DNA of 46,619 nucleotides from an uncultured Gammaproteobacteria bacterium (GTDB lineage Bacteria > Pseudomonadota > Gammaproteobacteria > Pseudomonadales > Azotimanducaceae). The notes below the pieces were generated by a model, which searched no databases, was not told the origin of the DNA, and saw only the letters and a list, made by a program, of their open reading frames with translations. The position numbers and the translations under genes were made by a program. Location of the stretch: the NCBI GenBank assembly GCA_913050035.1, contig CAJXAC010000012.1, positions 1 to 46,619 of the forward strand. Direction: 5' to 3'. Below are positions 17,115 to 25,016 of the stretch, piece after piece. How positions within the stretch are numbered: the stretch's first letter is position 1; each line of letters begins with the position of its first letter.

Positions 17115-18068
17115 CTAGCGCCCCTCGAACAAACGGCGTGGGTTGTCGACGAATAGCATGTGAATGTCCTGTTCGCTGGCACCCATGGCCAATAGGTCCG
17201 GGATGACATGCCTTTGCATATATAGAAATTGATCGGGATTAGAGCGTTGGAATACGTGCTCGGTTTCAATACTGCCGTCAGCTTGCTCATTATGGATATG
17301 CAGGCATATGCAATCATGGCTCGGACATAGACGCTCTCCGTAGCCCATATCGATTAAGCGCTTTAGAGTGACCGTGCGCATATGCGGACTCACGTGGCGC
17401 CCCGGGTATCGGTCTAATCCGAGAAAACAGCCCTGATCGAGAATCCATTGCAGATATTCGGTGTCGGTGGTGTCGTTGCAGTGATCAATTTTCACCCGGC
17501 TTAGATCTACGCCTTCCTCGCGGAAGATTTGAATCTGGCGCCGGCCCACCTGCCCGGTAGGGTACGAGTGCACCATAATCGGCACGCCAGTTTGCACGTG
17601 TGCTCTGGCGACTGCCCTGGCCATGGTTTCTAGTGGCGGAGTAACGCCTTCAAAATCAGCGGCGCACTTCAACATGCCGGCTTTAATATCAGTGCCACGA
17701 AACCCTTCGGTTAAATCGCGAATGAATTCGTCGGCCATTTGATTGGCGCCCACTCCGTGCATAAAGCGTGGGACATCCAACCACCAGCCGGTGACATTAA
17801 TCAAGTTGACCCCAGAGGCTGCGGCAACGCGTTGTAATAACCTAGGGTCGCGGCCTAAATCGAAGGTCGTGGCATCGAGCATGGTGTCAATACCGTTTGC
17901 CTTGGCCTTCTTAAGGCAGTCAATAGCGCGACTTTCATAGTTCTGCCCGAGCAGATCGGGGTAGCTCTGGGTTAAACCGCTGGCGGCCACAAGGACATGC
18001 TCATGCATCAGGGTAAAGCCCAGATCAGCGCTGTCGATTGGGCCAGTAACGCTATTTATGCTTGCCAT
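17115..18068 (-). CDS. Phosphotriesterase-family metal-dependent hydrolase
   Basis: A 317-residue amidohydrolase-superfamily protein with every expected metal ligand: H22 and H24 in MHEHV, the bridging K134 in GMLKCAAD, H167 in MVHSYPTG, H196 in KIDHCNDTT and D252 in SHDCICLH. I chose ATG 18068 because the conserved protein begins there; an upstream ATG at 18128 would overlap the preceding gene. Relatives include lactonases and esterases as well as proteins of unknown function. A lactonase or ester-hydrolase role beside the catabolic genes is plausible but untested. It follows the DUF6265-like gene by 19 bases, so the two are probably co-transcribed. Confidence 0.9.
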   Translation of the reverse strand: MASINSVTGPIDSADLGFTLMHEHVLVAASGLTQSYPDLLGQNYESRAIDCLKKAKANGIDTMLDATTFDLGRDPRLLQRVAAASGVNLINVTGWWLDVPRFMHGVGANQMADEFIRDLTEGFRGTDIKAGMLKCAADFEGVTPPLETMARAVARAHVQTGVPIMVHSYPTGQVGRRQIQIFREEGVDLSRVKIDHCNDTTDTEYLQWILDQGCFLGLDRYPGRHVSPHMRTVTLKRLIDMGYGERLCPSHDCICLHIHNEQADGSIETEHVFQRSNPDQFLYMQRHVIPDLLAMGASEQDIHMLFVDNPRRLFEGR

Positions 18069-18087
18069 AGTTGCCGCCCTCTCTGGT

Positions 18088-18579
18088 TTAGGGCTTTGCC
18101 GCCAATTTGATGACCATTTCCTGATCATCCGCAGTCTTAATACGGACGTGGAATTCTTCTCCCACCAACGCGTAGCCGAGTTTCTTTAAACCTCCAGGGC
18201 TAGCTGCGGTAAAGGCGACAGATTGTTCGCCCAACTCACTAAGGCGCATTTTTTGTGCCGGGCTGCGCGGTTTGAAGCCGCTGTCCCATTGTTGGATGTG
18301 CAGTTCCAGAGTGTTCTCAACCTCTTCGATGTGCACAATTTCGACCATTGCAGTGCCTTCGGGCGAGGTGATGCGGACCAGTGAAGCAATTGTGCCCGCC
18401 GTGGCAGTGCTCCAATTCTCCTCCAGCACGGTGTCCGGGCCGATTGGGCCACTCCATCCGCCGGTCATCCAAGCCAAGCTGCCAATGTGGGGATGGCTGC
18501 CTTTTTCGCCCGGTAAATGACCGTTAGCGACTGCTGCCGCTGACATAAAGAGAAGCAAACTTAAAAGCATCGTGCGCAT
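18088..18579 (-). CDS. Secreted small protein, DUF6265-like
   Basis: A 163-residue protein beginning at ATG 18579, which has AAGGA at good spacing. It opens with a signal peptide (MRTMLLSLLLFMSAAAVANG, likely cleaved after the Ala-rich end). The mature part has the LAWMTGGWSGPIG segment near residues 35-47 and an ENWSTATAGT stretch, matching the DUF6265 pattern of a tryptophan-rich strand followed by EEHW-type residues. The remainder looks like a small beta-barrel. Function is unknown. It is periplasmic or exported and precedes the phosphotriesterase-like gene. Confidence 0.72.
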   Translation of the reverse strand: MRTMLLSLLLFMSAAAVANGHLPGEKGSHPHIGSLAWMTGGWSGPIGPDTVLEENWSTATAGTIASLVRITSPEGTAMVEIVHIEEVENTLELHIQQWDSGFKPRSPAQKMRLSELGEQSVAFTAASPGGLKKLGYALVGEEFHVRIKTADDQEMVIKLAAKP

Positions 18580-18695
18580 GTTTAATCCTTGTTTTAGCGT
18601 GTAAGCAAATGGGAAAGCTGCAGTAACCTTGTTTGCGTGGTTATTTATGCAAAGCTCCCCAGAACCGACGCTAAACGAGCAGGGCTGATTTCGCA

Positions 18696-18715
18696 ATCGT
18701 GTCTGGTATCACGAT
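18696..18715. promoter_or_regulatory. Operator-like inverted repeat in a divergent control region
   Basis: ATCGTG (18696-18701) and CACGAT (18710-18715) are perfect inverted hexamers separated by eight bases. They lie between the divergent starts of the DUF6265-like gene (18579) and the AttH/CrtC-like gene (18758). The site is only about 45 bases before the latter start, where a repressor would cover the promoter. Confidence 0.4.
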
Positions 18716-18757
18716 AATCCTGCGGCTAGGCTGTACGTCAATTTAAGGACACAGGAA

Positions 18758-19861
18758 TTGGGTGTGTTAAGCCAAGCCGACGATTTCCCGATCCATCAGA
18801 ATCCCGAACCCATAGCCTATGCTGGAGCCAGCAGAAACTTCTACGACCGCTATTTCTTCAACGGTTACCATTTGGAAGAAGACATCTTTTTTGCTCTGGG
18901 TATGGGCATATACCCGCAACTGGATGTGATTGATGCGGGGTTTTCGTTCATTGTCGATGGAGTGCAGCACAATCTGTTGAGCTCGCGAGTGCTTAACCAC
19001 GAGCGTATGCATACCCAAGTTGGAGCGATTGCGGTGGAGGTAGTGAAGCCATTGCAGTGTTTGCGCATTGTGATTGATTCGCCGGAGCATGGTTTAAAGG
19101 CCGATCTTCTGTTCAATGGGCGTGCGCCCGCTCAGGAAGAGCCGCGATTTACTCGGCGTATTGGCACTCAGACCTTCATGGATTACACCCGGCTCACGCA
19201 AAATGGTCACTGGCAAGGTTGGATCGAGTTTAGGGGCCGAAGAATTGAGGTGACGCCGGAGCTGTGGTTAGGCACCCGGGATCGCTCATGGGGTATTCGG
19301 CCGGTAGGTCTGCCAGATGCGCAGCCAAATCCTCAGGCACCCAGCGTTAATCAGTTTTATTGGCTGTGGGCACCCATTAACTGGCCGGATGGTGTCAGTC
19401 TTTATCATCTGAACGATGATGCGGATGGCAAGCCCTGGAACACTGCCGGCGTGTTTGTTCCATTAACTGGAGAAGCTCAGCCCATGCGCCGAGCGAGTAG
19501 TGATATCGAATTTATTACCGCAACCCGACATGCCAAGTCGGCAGTGATTAACCTGCAGGCCTTCGATGGTGGTGTTGCGCAGATTACTATGCGGCCGCGT
19601 TTTCACTGGTACATGAAAGGTGTGGGTTATGGCCACCCAGAATTTGGCCATGGCCACTATCATGGTGGCGACGCTCAGCTGTTTGAAGAATATGTGCTAG
19701 CGGATGTAGACGACGCGCTAAATTTACACATTCAGGCGATATGCGACGTCACGATGGAGGGCGATCTCGGTCGCCGTGCGGGTAGGGGCGTATTGGAACA
19801 ACTAATTGTTGGGCCGCATGCGCCCAGTGGCTTCACTGAGTTATTGGATATGGCGCCTTAG
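18758..19861 (+). CDS. AttH/CrtC-like lipocalin-superfamily protein of unknown function
   Basis: A 367-residue protein without signal peptide or membrane segment. The motif GTRDRSWGIRPVG near residues 171-183 resembles the RDxSWGxR strand of the AttH/hydroxyneurosporene-synthase (CrtC) lipocalin-like superfamily, and a second half with HWYMKGVGYGHPEFGHGHYHG is rich in Gly and His. CrtC itself hydrates a carotenoid double bond; most relatives are unassigned and lie in lipid or terpenoid clusters. The start is uncertain: TTG 18758 has AAGGA eight bases upstream, while GTG 18764 has AGGA seven bases upstream. The last four bases overlap the converging hydrolase gene. Confidence 0.65.
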   Translation: MGVLSQADDFPIHQNPEPIAYAGASRNFYDRYFFNGYHLEEDIFFALGMGIYPQLDVIDAGFSFIVDGVQHNLLSSRVLNHERMHTQVGAIAVEVVKPLQCLRIVIDSPEHGLKADLLFNGRAPAQEEPRFTRRIGTQTFMDYTRLTQNGHWQGWIEFRGRRIEVTPELWLGTRDRSWGIRPVGLPDAQPNPQAPSVNQFYWLWAPINWPDGVSLYHLNDDADGKPWNTAGVFVPLTGEAQPMRRASSDIEFITATRHAKSAVINLQAFDGGVAQITMRPRFHWYMKGVGYGHPEFGHGHYHGGDAQLFEEYVLADVDDALNLHIQAICDVTMEGDLGRRAGRGVLEQLIVGPHAPSGFTELLDMAP

Positions 19862-20841
19862 TCGAGGCTTGCCAACCAGTCCAGTAAGTACTCGTTAGTG
19901 GCCTCGGCGGCCTCCTGCTGAGTCCAGTGACCGATGCCGGGTATCAGCGCGTTGACGCGCAGATCGGTCACGTAGGTTGGCATGTTTTCCAAAGCCTGGG
20001 CACCCATAGCAATAACGCCGTCGCGATCGCCGGCGACAAACAAAGCAGGTTGCTGAATCTGCGTGGGTGCACCCTCAGTCAGTTCCCAGGTGAGATTGTG
20101 ATTGCGATAGTAATTCAGTGGTCCGCGAAACCCACTGCGGCTGAACTCACTCACGTAAAAATCCAAGTCAGCATCGCTCATCCAGGCGCCTAATTGTTCT
20201 GGATCCGGGAGGTCAGACAGCAGGTCTGCATCTGCGGGTTTATCCCATATCAGACCTATGTCCATTTGACCGCTGGCCATGTGATAGAACTTCCGCAGCG
20301 CAGTGCGCACATCGGCCTCGAGTTCGGTCTCGGCAATGCCAGGTGTCTGGAAGTACAGTTGATAGAAAAACTTATCTTTGAAAACAATCTTCAGCATATC
20401 CAAGGGCGGCATTTCCGCACGCGGCGAAAACGGTACGGATAAGGCGCCTACTGCACTAACTACCGTTGGATGATTTAGTGCAGTACTCCATGCAGTAGGT
20501 GCGCCCCAATCGTGACCAATCACAATGGCGGTTGCATAGCCTAGGCTTGCTATCAGGCCAATGACATCATTGGTGACTTCAACTTGGTTATAGCTCTCAA
20601 TAGGTTCTGGGTGATCACTGTCTCCGTAACCCCGCATATCCGGGGCTACAACGTGATAGCCCGCCGCCGCGAGAGGGGCGAATTGGTGACGCCAGGAATA
20701 CCAGGACTCAGGGAAGCCGTGCAGTAATACGATGAGTTGGCCATTAGCGCTCTCTGGGATCTGCTCGGCGATACTTAGGTGAATGCCATTGGTCGCAACT
20801 CTGCGGTTGCTTATGTTTGGGAAAAGGCTAGATACGGTCAT
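19858..20841 (-). CDS. Alpha/beta hydrolase, soluble epoxide-hydrolase type
   Basis: A 327-residue cytoplasmic hydrolase. The oxyanion motif HGFPES is at 41-46, the nucleophile D111 sits in the elbow GHDWG, and the catalytic His is in GIGHWTQQ near residue 305, which is the epoxide hydrolase pattern rather than the Ser-type esterase. A tyrosine-bearing cap (FYQLYFQTPG) supplies candidates for epoxide activation. It would open an epoxide to a diol. It ends in a four-base overlap with the AttH/CrtC-like gene and diverges from the HAD gene; the spacer contains the perfect palindrome TATGGCCATA at 20861-20870. Confidence 0.9.
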   Translation of the reverse strand: MTVSSLFPNISNRRVATNGIHLSIAEQIPESANGQLIVLLHGFPESWYSWRHQFAPLAAAGYHVVAPDMRGYGDSDHPEPIESYNQVEVTNDVIGLIASLGYATAIVIGHDWGAPTAWSTALNHPTVVSAVGALSVPFSPRAEMPPLDMLKIVFKDKFFYQLYFQTPGIAETELEADVRTALRKFYHMASGQMDIGLIWDKPADADLLSDLPDPEQLGAWMSDADLDFYVSEFSRSGFRGPLNYYRNHNLTWELTEGAPTQIQQPALFVAGDRDGVIAMGAQALENMPTYVTDLRVNALIPGIGHWTQQEAAEATNEYLLDWLASLD

Positions 20842-20965
20842 GATTTGTAGTCCCTGTTGCTATGGCCATAACACCACGCTTCGACGGGGCAAACAATAGA
20901 CCGGTTTTCTGGTTGGCGCGCTATGATGCTCACCCAAGGTAAGGTTCTATATTGTAGGCGGCTAA

Positions 20966-21610
20966 TTGAACGTGACTCAGACACCATTATTCTTTGACCT
21001 CGATGGTACGCTCACCGATCCGCAGCAAGGTATTACCGGCTGTATTCGCTTTGCCATGCAGCAATTGCAAATAGCTGCGCCAGCCCAAGAGCAACTTACT
21101 TGGTGTATCGGACCGCCGTTGCACGAGAGCTTTGTAGAGTTGGTAGGCGAAGCTAAGGCGGGTGCTGCTGTTGAGTTTTACCGGCAGCGGTTTTCCACTA
21201 TTGGGCTCTACGAGAATGAGCTTTATCCCGGTATCCCACAATTGTTGGAGGAACTGCGTAGTCGCAGACATTTGCTGTTCGTTGCTTCCAGCAAACCACG
21301 GGTATTTGTTGAGCGAATCCTCCAGCATTTTGATTTAGCTAAATTTTTTACGGCCACATATGGGTCCGAGCTGGATGGGCGCTTGCAAGATAAAGGTGAG
21401 CTATTGGCCTATGCGTTAGCCGACCAGCAACTGCAGGGAATAGACTGTGTGATGATTGGCGACCGTCATCATGATGCTCTGGGCGCGGCCAATAACGGTA
21501 TGGATTTTATCGGTGTCTTATACGGCTTTGGTTCAGTGGAGGAATTCAGTGCTCACGGTTTTAGCCGTTGGGTAGAGCAACCGGGGCAACTATTAGATGC
21601 GGTTCCATAA
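20966..21610 (+). CDS. HAD-superfamily phosphatase, phosphoglycolate-phosphatase-like
   Basis: A 214-residue HAD hydrolase. Motif I is FFDLDGTLTDP near the N-terminus (Asp nucleophile and general acid), motif II is the Ser in LFVASSKP, and motif IV has the acidic pair in MIGDRHHDALGA. The helical cap is of the Gph/PPase type. The start is TTG 20966 or GTG 20972; no ATG lies ahead of motif I. The physiological substrate is not readable. It converges on the LLM oxidoreductase gene; a small hairpin at 21622-21639 separates them. Confidence 0.86.
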   Translation: MNVTQTPLFFDLDGTLTDPQQGITGCIRFAMQQLQIAAPAQEQLTWCIGPPLHESFVELVGEAKAGAAVEFYRQRFSTIGLYENELYPGIPQLLEELRSRRHLLFVASSKPRVFVERILQHFDLAKFFTATYGSELDGRLQDKGELLAYALADQQLQGIDCVMIGDRHHDALGAANNGMDFIGVLYGFGSVEEFSAHGFSRWVEQPGQLLDAVP

Positions 21611-21621
21611 ATGCGCAAGCA

Positions 21622-21639
21622 GCTAGGGCTGCCCTTAGC
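21622..21639. terminator. Small hairpin between converging genes
   Basis: GCTAGGG (21622-21628) pairs with CCCTTAGC (21632-21639) with one bulged base and a three-base loop. It lies between the HAD stop and the last codon of the LLM gene. There is no T run, so terminator activity is doubtful. Confidence 0.3.
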
Positions 21640-22717
21640 CAGGTCGATTACTGCGCCCCGCAAATAGCTGATTAGGACGAATCTTCTCGTACTCGGCCAA
21701 AACAGGCGCAAACTGTTCTGGGGTACTGGCGTGAATGATCAGCCCGTCCGCGCCAGCGTTGAATTGGTCTACCCAGCGTTCGGCACAGGTTTTCGCATCG
21801 CCAACAGCTGCGGGGCGCCAGTGTTCTGGAATGAGTTTTTCAATGTTTTCTAGTTGAGTGAAATCCGCCACGCTGTCGATGGCACCGCCAACGTTTTTAA
21901 CCTCGGGAGCGCTGCGAAAGCGATGCAAAGTCTCCATATCCCAGCCGTTTACCTTAACTAACGCCTCGCCATAGCCTGGAATTTGCAGGTAAGTGGCCAG
22001 CCGCGCAACGATCATCTTCAGGTAGTCCGTGTCACTGGGTTGATGCACGGTTGCGAGCACCGACCACAATTTGCCGTTGGCGCGTCCAGCTGCAGTTTCG
22101 CCACGCCGAAAAGCCGTTACTGACTCAGTTAGGGCTTGGTCGCTCATAAAAGTATGTAGGTGCGCGCCGTCGTAGATCTGTCCTGCGTGCTCCAAGCTTT
22201 TAGGGCCAAACCCGATATACAGTAGTGGTATGTCTTCGCTGACATAGGGTGCTAACTGCAGCGCTGGATATTGGCCCAGCGGACTGTCGTGGCCGATTAC
22301 TTGTTCGCCATTCCACAGTTTACGCATCAGTTCGACGAAACTACGTTCATGAGCAAAAGCCGGAAAGTCCACATTTAATGCTTTCCAGCGCAGTTTTACC
22401 CCCTTAGCCAGACCGAGTGCAAAACGTCCCTCTGAGAGGCGATTTAGAGTTGATCCCATGGAGGCAGTTACAATTGGGTGGCGGGTGTTGAGATTGGTGC
22501 CGGAGGTGCCAATGTAAAGCGTATCCGTTACCCCAGCGACGGCGCCGCAGAGAGCTGAGATCTCTTTAAAATCGGCGCGTTCCGAGATCATGATGTTACC
22601 GATACCCAAGGCTTCAGCGTCCTGAGCCTGGTGCAGAATATCCCTTGGAGCACGACTGTGGCCGGGTAGCCCGTAAAAACCTAGTTCCGGAAACTTCGAG
22701 GTATAAGTGGGGTACAT
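21635..22717 (-). CDS. LLM-class flavin/F420-dependent oxidoreductase
   Basis: A 360-residue luciferase-like (beta/alpha)8-barrel protein. It shows LGFYGLPGHSRAPRDIL at the N-terminus, IGNIMISERADF, LYIGTSGTNLNTRHPI and LSEGRFALGLAKGV, the layout of LLM enzymes annotated as F420-dependent in actinobacteria. Whether F420 or FMN is used cannot be told, and no F420 biosynthesis gene is in the window. It is the last gene of a minus-strand run from 28602 that includes two acyl-CoA dehydrogenases, a CoA-transferase, an isomerase and a flavoprotein, so it probably oxidises or reduces an intermediate of that pathway. Confidence 0.85.
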   Translation of the reverse strand: MYPTYTSKFPELGFYGLPGHSRAPRDILHQAQDAEALGIGNIMISERADFKEISALCGAVAGVTDTLYIGTSGTNLNTRHPIVTASMGSTLNRLSEGRFALGLAKGVKLRWKALNVDFPAFAHERSFVELMRKLWNGEQVIGHDSPLGQYPALQLAPYVSEDIPLLYIGFGPKSLEHAGQIYDGAHLHTFMSDQALTESVTAFRRGETAAGRANGKLWSVLATVHQPSDTDYLKMIVARLATYLQIPGYGEALVKVNGWDMETLHRFRSAPEVKNVGGAIDSVADFTQLENIEKLIPEHWRPAAVGDAKTCAERWVDQFNAGADGLIIHASTPEQFAPVLAEYEKIRPNQLFAGRSNRPG

Positions 22718-22756
22718 AGTATTCCTCTGGGAGCAGTCCTCTTGGAGCGGGGCCGA

Positions 22757-23935
22757 TTAAGGTCTTATGCTTCGCATATATGGATTTAAAAATACACCTT
22801 TGGGGTCAACTAGATCGCGTACGCGCCACCAGTCTTCCCAGCGCGGATGCAATGCTGCCAATTGCCCCCCCGAAAGGTAGTTGGCCTTACCCCAGTGTGG
22901 CTTGCCACCAAATTCAAGAAATATTTCTTCACAGGCGCGATAGTAGGGTTCGTCTGGTTCAGCAACCGCCTGATGCACTGAAATGGTGACTGTGGCGCGA
23001 TCGTAAGCGGTGGACAGCCAAACGTCGTCTGCTGCCAGTGTGCGGTACTCTACCGGCCAGCGCACGTCTGGAAACTTTTTCTCTAATAGTGTTTTGATTG
23101 CGCGCATGCAGTCTGGCCCGTGCTCAGCCGGGACGCTGTATTCCATTTCGGTATGCAAATGCGGACGGTGATTCGGCAATACCTCGAAATTCCAACCGCG
23201 ACGGCTGCCCTCGTCGCCCAGTGGGTAGGCGGGGTCTGCATTAGTGGGGTTGATGACCTTAACCTGAGCTGTATCGGTGTGCGGGTACCAGAAGAACTCG
23301 CAATGACGATTGTCATCCACCAGTGATTGTAAATCCTCCAAGGTCGCCAAAAGTGGCGCTTGCCAAGTACGTTCTTGCAGGCGATAGCTTGGAACCAATG
23401 CTAAATGTAAGCGCGTGATGATGCCAAAGGCTCCCAAGTGCAGACGGCTGGCCTGCCAGAGTTCACGCTCCAGCGGATCATCAGATGAGGCTGTGCATGT
23501 TACTAAGCGCCCGTCAGCCAAGGCTATCTGGGATCCTATGACACGGCTACTGAGATTGCTAAGAGTCGCACCCGTACCATGAGTGCCGGTGGCAGTGGCT
23601 CCAGCGATTGTCTGCTGGTCAATATCCCCCTGATTTGGCAGCGCCAATCCGGATTGGTGCAGAGCCAGCCCCAGGGTGTGGATGCGGCTGCCGCCCCAGA
23701 TCCACGCAGAATCAGCGTCAGCGCTGATTACTCCGGCTAAACCCACCAGATCGGCGATAACACCATCATTCCCGACCAGGTCTTGATGGCTGTGTCCTGC
23801 GCCTACAGTGCGCAGGACTTTGTCATTTTGGCTGCAGTAAGCAGCAAGTGCTGCTGCTTGTTGCTCCGAGTAAATCTGCGCATAACGGTCCGGCTTGCTT
23901 GTAAGGCGGCCTGACCAGTTTGACCATTTCGGCAT
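22757..23935 (-). CDS. FAD-linked D-arabinono-1,4-lactone/L-gulonolactone oxidase-like protein
   Basis: A 392-residue VAO-fold flavoprotein. NWSGRLTSKPDRYAQIYSEQ opens the FAD domain, GAGHSHQD holds H48, the residue that binds FAD covalently in aldonolactone oxidases, and GATATGTHGTG is the second FAD loop. The C-terminal HWGKANYLSGG and DPKGVFLNPY are also family features. Known members oxidise aldono-lactones, alditols or related polyols, but the setting in an acyl-CoA cluster makes another substrate likely. It starts 14 bases after the stop of the upstream isomerase gene. Confidence 0.88.
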   Translation of the reverse strand: MPKWSNWSGRLTSKPDRYAQIYSEQQAAALAAYCSQNDKVLRTVGAGHSHQDLVGNDGVIADLVGLAGVISADADSAWIWGGSRIHTLGLALHQSGLALPNQGDIDQQTIAGATATGTHGTGATLSNLSSRVIGSQIALADGRLVTCTASSDDPLERELWQASRLHLGAFGIITRLHLALVPSYRLQERTWQAPLLATLEDLQSLVDDNRHCEFFWYPHTDTAQVKVINPTNADPAYPLGDEGSRRGWNFEVLPNHRPHLHTEMEYSVPAEHGPDCMRAIKTLLEKKFPDVRWPVEYRTLAADDVWLSTAYDRATVTISVHQAVAEPDEPYYRACEEIFLEFGGKPHWGKANYLSGGQLAALHPRWEDWWRVRDLVDPKGVFLNPYMRSIRP

Positions 23936-23949
23936 TATCTATTTCCAAT

Positions 23950-24780
23950 CTAGCGACCGCTGAAAAGAGGTTGGCGTTTCTCCATAAAGGCTCTCACTGC
24001 CTCTTTGTGATCTTCAGTTGCGGCACAACGCATTAGTCGATCAGCCTCCAAAGCGAGGCAGGAGCGCAAATCGCTCGTGATCGCGCGGTTTATATTCTCT
24101 TTCATATAGCCCAAAGCGATGGGCGGTCCTAAGGCGATCTGCCTTGCTAACTCTAGAGTTGCATCAGACAGTTCCTCATCCGGGACGACATAATTAAAAA
24201 TACCCAATTTCAATGCTTCATCTGCATGGACCCTTCGTGCTGTGTAATATAAATCTTTGGCTCGAGAGGGGCCGATAAGTTGGGTCAGTAGCCAACTACC
24301 ACCATAATCGCCGGAGAAGCCGATGTTGCGAAAAGCGGTGGTTATGAATGTAGAAGCTGCCGCAATGCGAATGTCACACGCAAGCGCAATACTTAATCCT
24401 GCGCCAGCAGCTACCCCCGGTAGCGATGCGATAGTTGGCTTGGCATGGTCCGCAAGGCGCAGCGTTAGCGTTTCTTGTTTGTGAATTAATGTTCTTACAC
24501 GTTCTTCGGTAGTTGGCTTGGGAGTATTATCGGGTGCTCCGCCTCCGCCCATACCGCCCACGTCGCCGCCAGCGCAAAACGCGTTACCTGCGCCCTTGAT
24601 GACGATACAGCCCACATCGCTACGGGCCTCAAGATCTAACAATGTTTGGCGTAGCGCTGGCGTTAGAAAGTCCGACAACGCATTTTTCTTCTCTGGACGG
24701 TTCAGAGTAATTGTTGCAACTCGTTGCTCGACAGCACACAACAGTTCGTTGGTTCCTGTGTCAATTTGCTCTATTGGCAT
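23950..24780 (-). CDS. Enoyl-CoA hydratase/isomerase family protein, probably an isomerase
   Basis: A 276-residue crotonase. The oxyanion-hole segment GNAFCAGGDVGGMGGGG (65-81) and LPGVAAGAGLSIALACD (120-136) are clear. The two glutamates that act in hydratases are absent: the first position is a Ser in GAGLS, the second lies in FRNIG. Instead D158 stands in GFSGDYGGSW, the place of the catalytic Asp of PaaG-type isomerases, so double-bond isomerisation is more likely than hydration. GGGAG precedes the start. The 236-base spacer 24781-25016 upstream shows no clear gene, so the gene may have its own promoter. Confidence 0.9.
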   Translation of the reverse strand: MPIEQIDTGTNELLCAVEQRVATITLNRPEKKNALSDFLTPALRQTLLDLEARSDVGCIVIKGAGNAFCAGGDVGGMGGGGAPDNTPKPTTEERVRTLIHKQETLTLRLADHAKPTIASLPGVAAGAGLSIALACDIRIAAASTFITTAFRNIGFSGDYGGSWLLTQLIGPSRAKDLYYTARRVHADEALKLGIFNYVVPDEELSDATLELARQIALGPPIALGYMKENINRAITSDLRSCLALEADRLMRCAATEDHKEAVRAFMEKRQPLFSGR

Positions 24781-25016
24781 AGTTCACTCTCCCTTTGGGT
24801 AAAACTGTAACGAGTTTCTGCATTAGATCACAGGATTAGGGCACTTCTGCAAGGTTTGCTAGGTTATGTCTAGCATAGATGAGAATTAGAACGTCGGTCA
24901 GGCGGGGCCGAAAGGAACAAAATTGATTGCTATCAGGCAATACCAGATCTCGAAATCGACGCAGCTTAGGTGTTTGCGGTGTTAGAAGAAGATAGCCGCG
25001 GCTGATAGGGCGGCAT
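24781..25016. other. Non-coding spacer inside the minus-strand catabolic run
   Basis: Between the isomerase start and the CoA-transferase stop I see no convincing reading frame; a 90-codon frame here is mostly out-of-frame reading of the transferase end. It contains a Shine-Dalgarno for the isomerase and no strong promoter or hairpin. It breaks an otherwise tightly packed operon. Confidence 0.5.
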
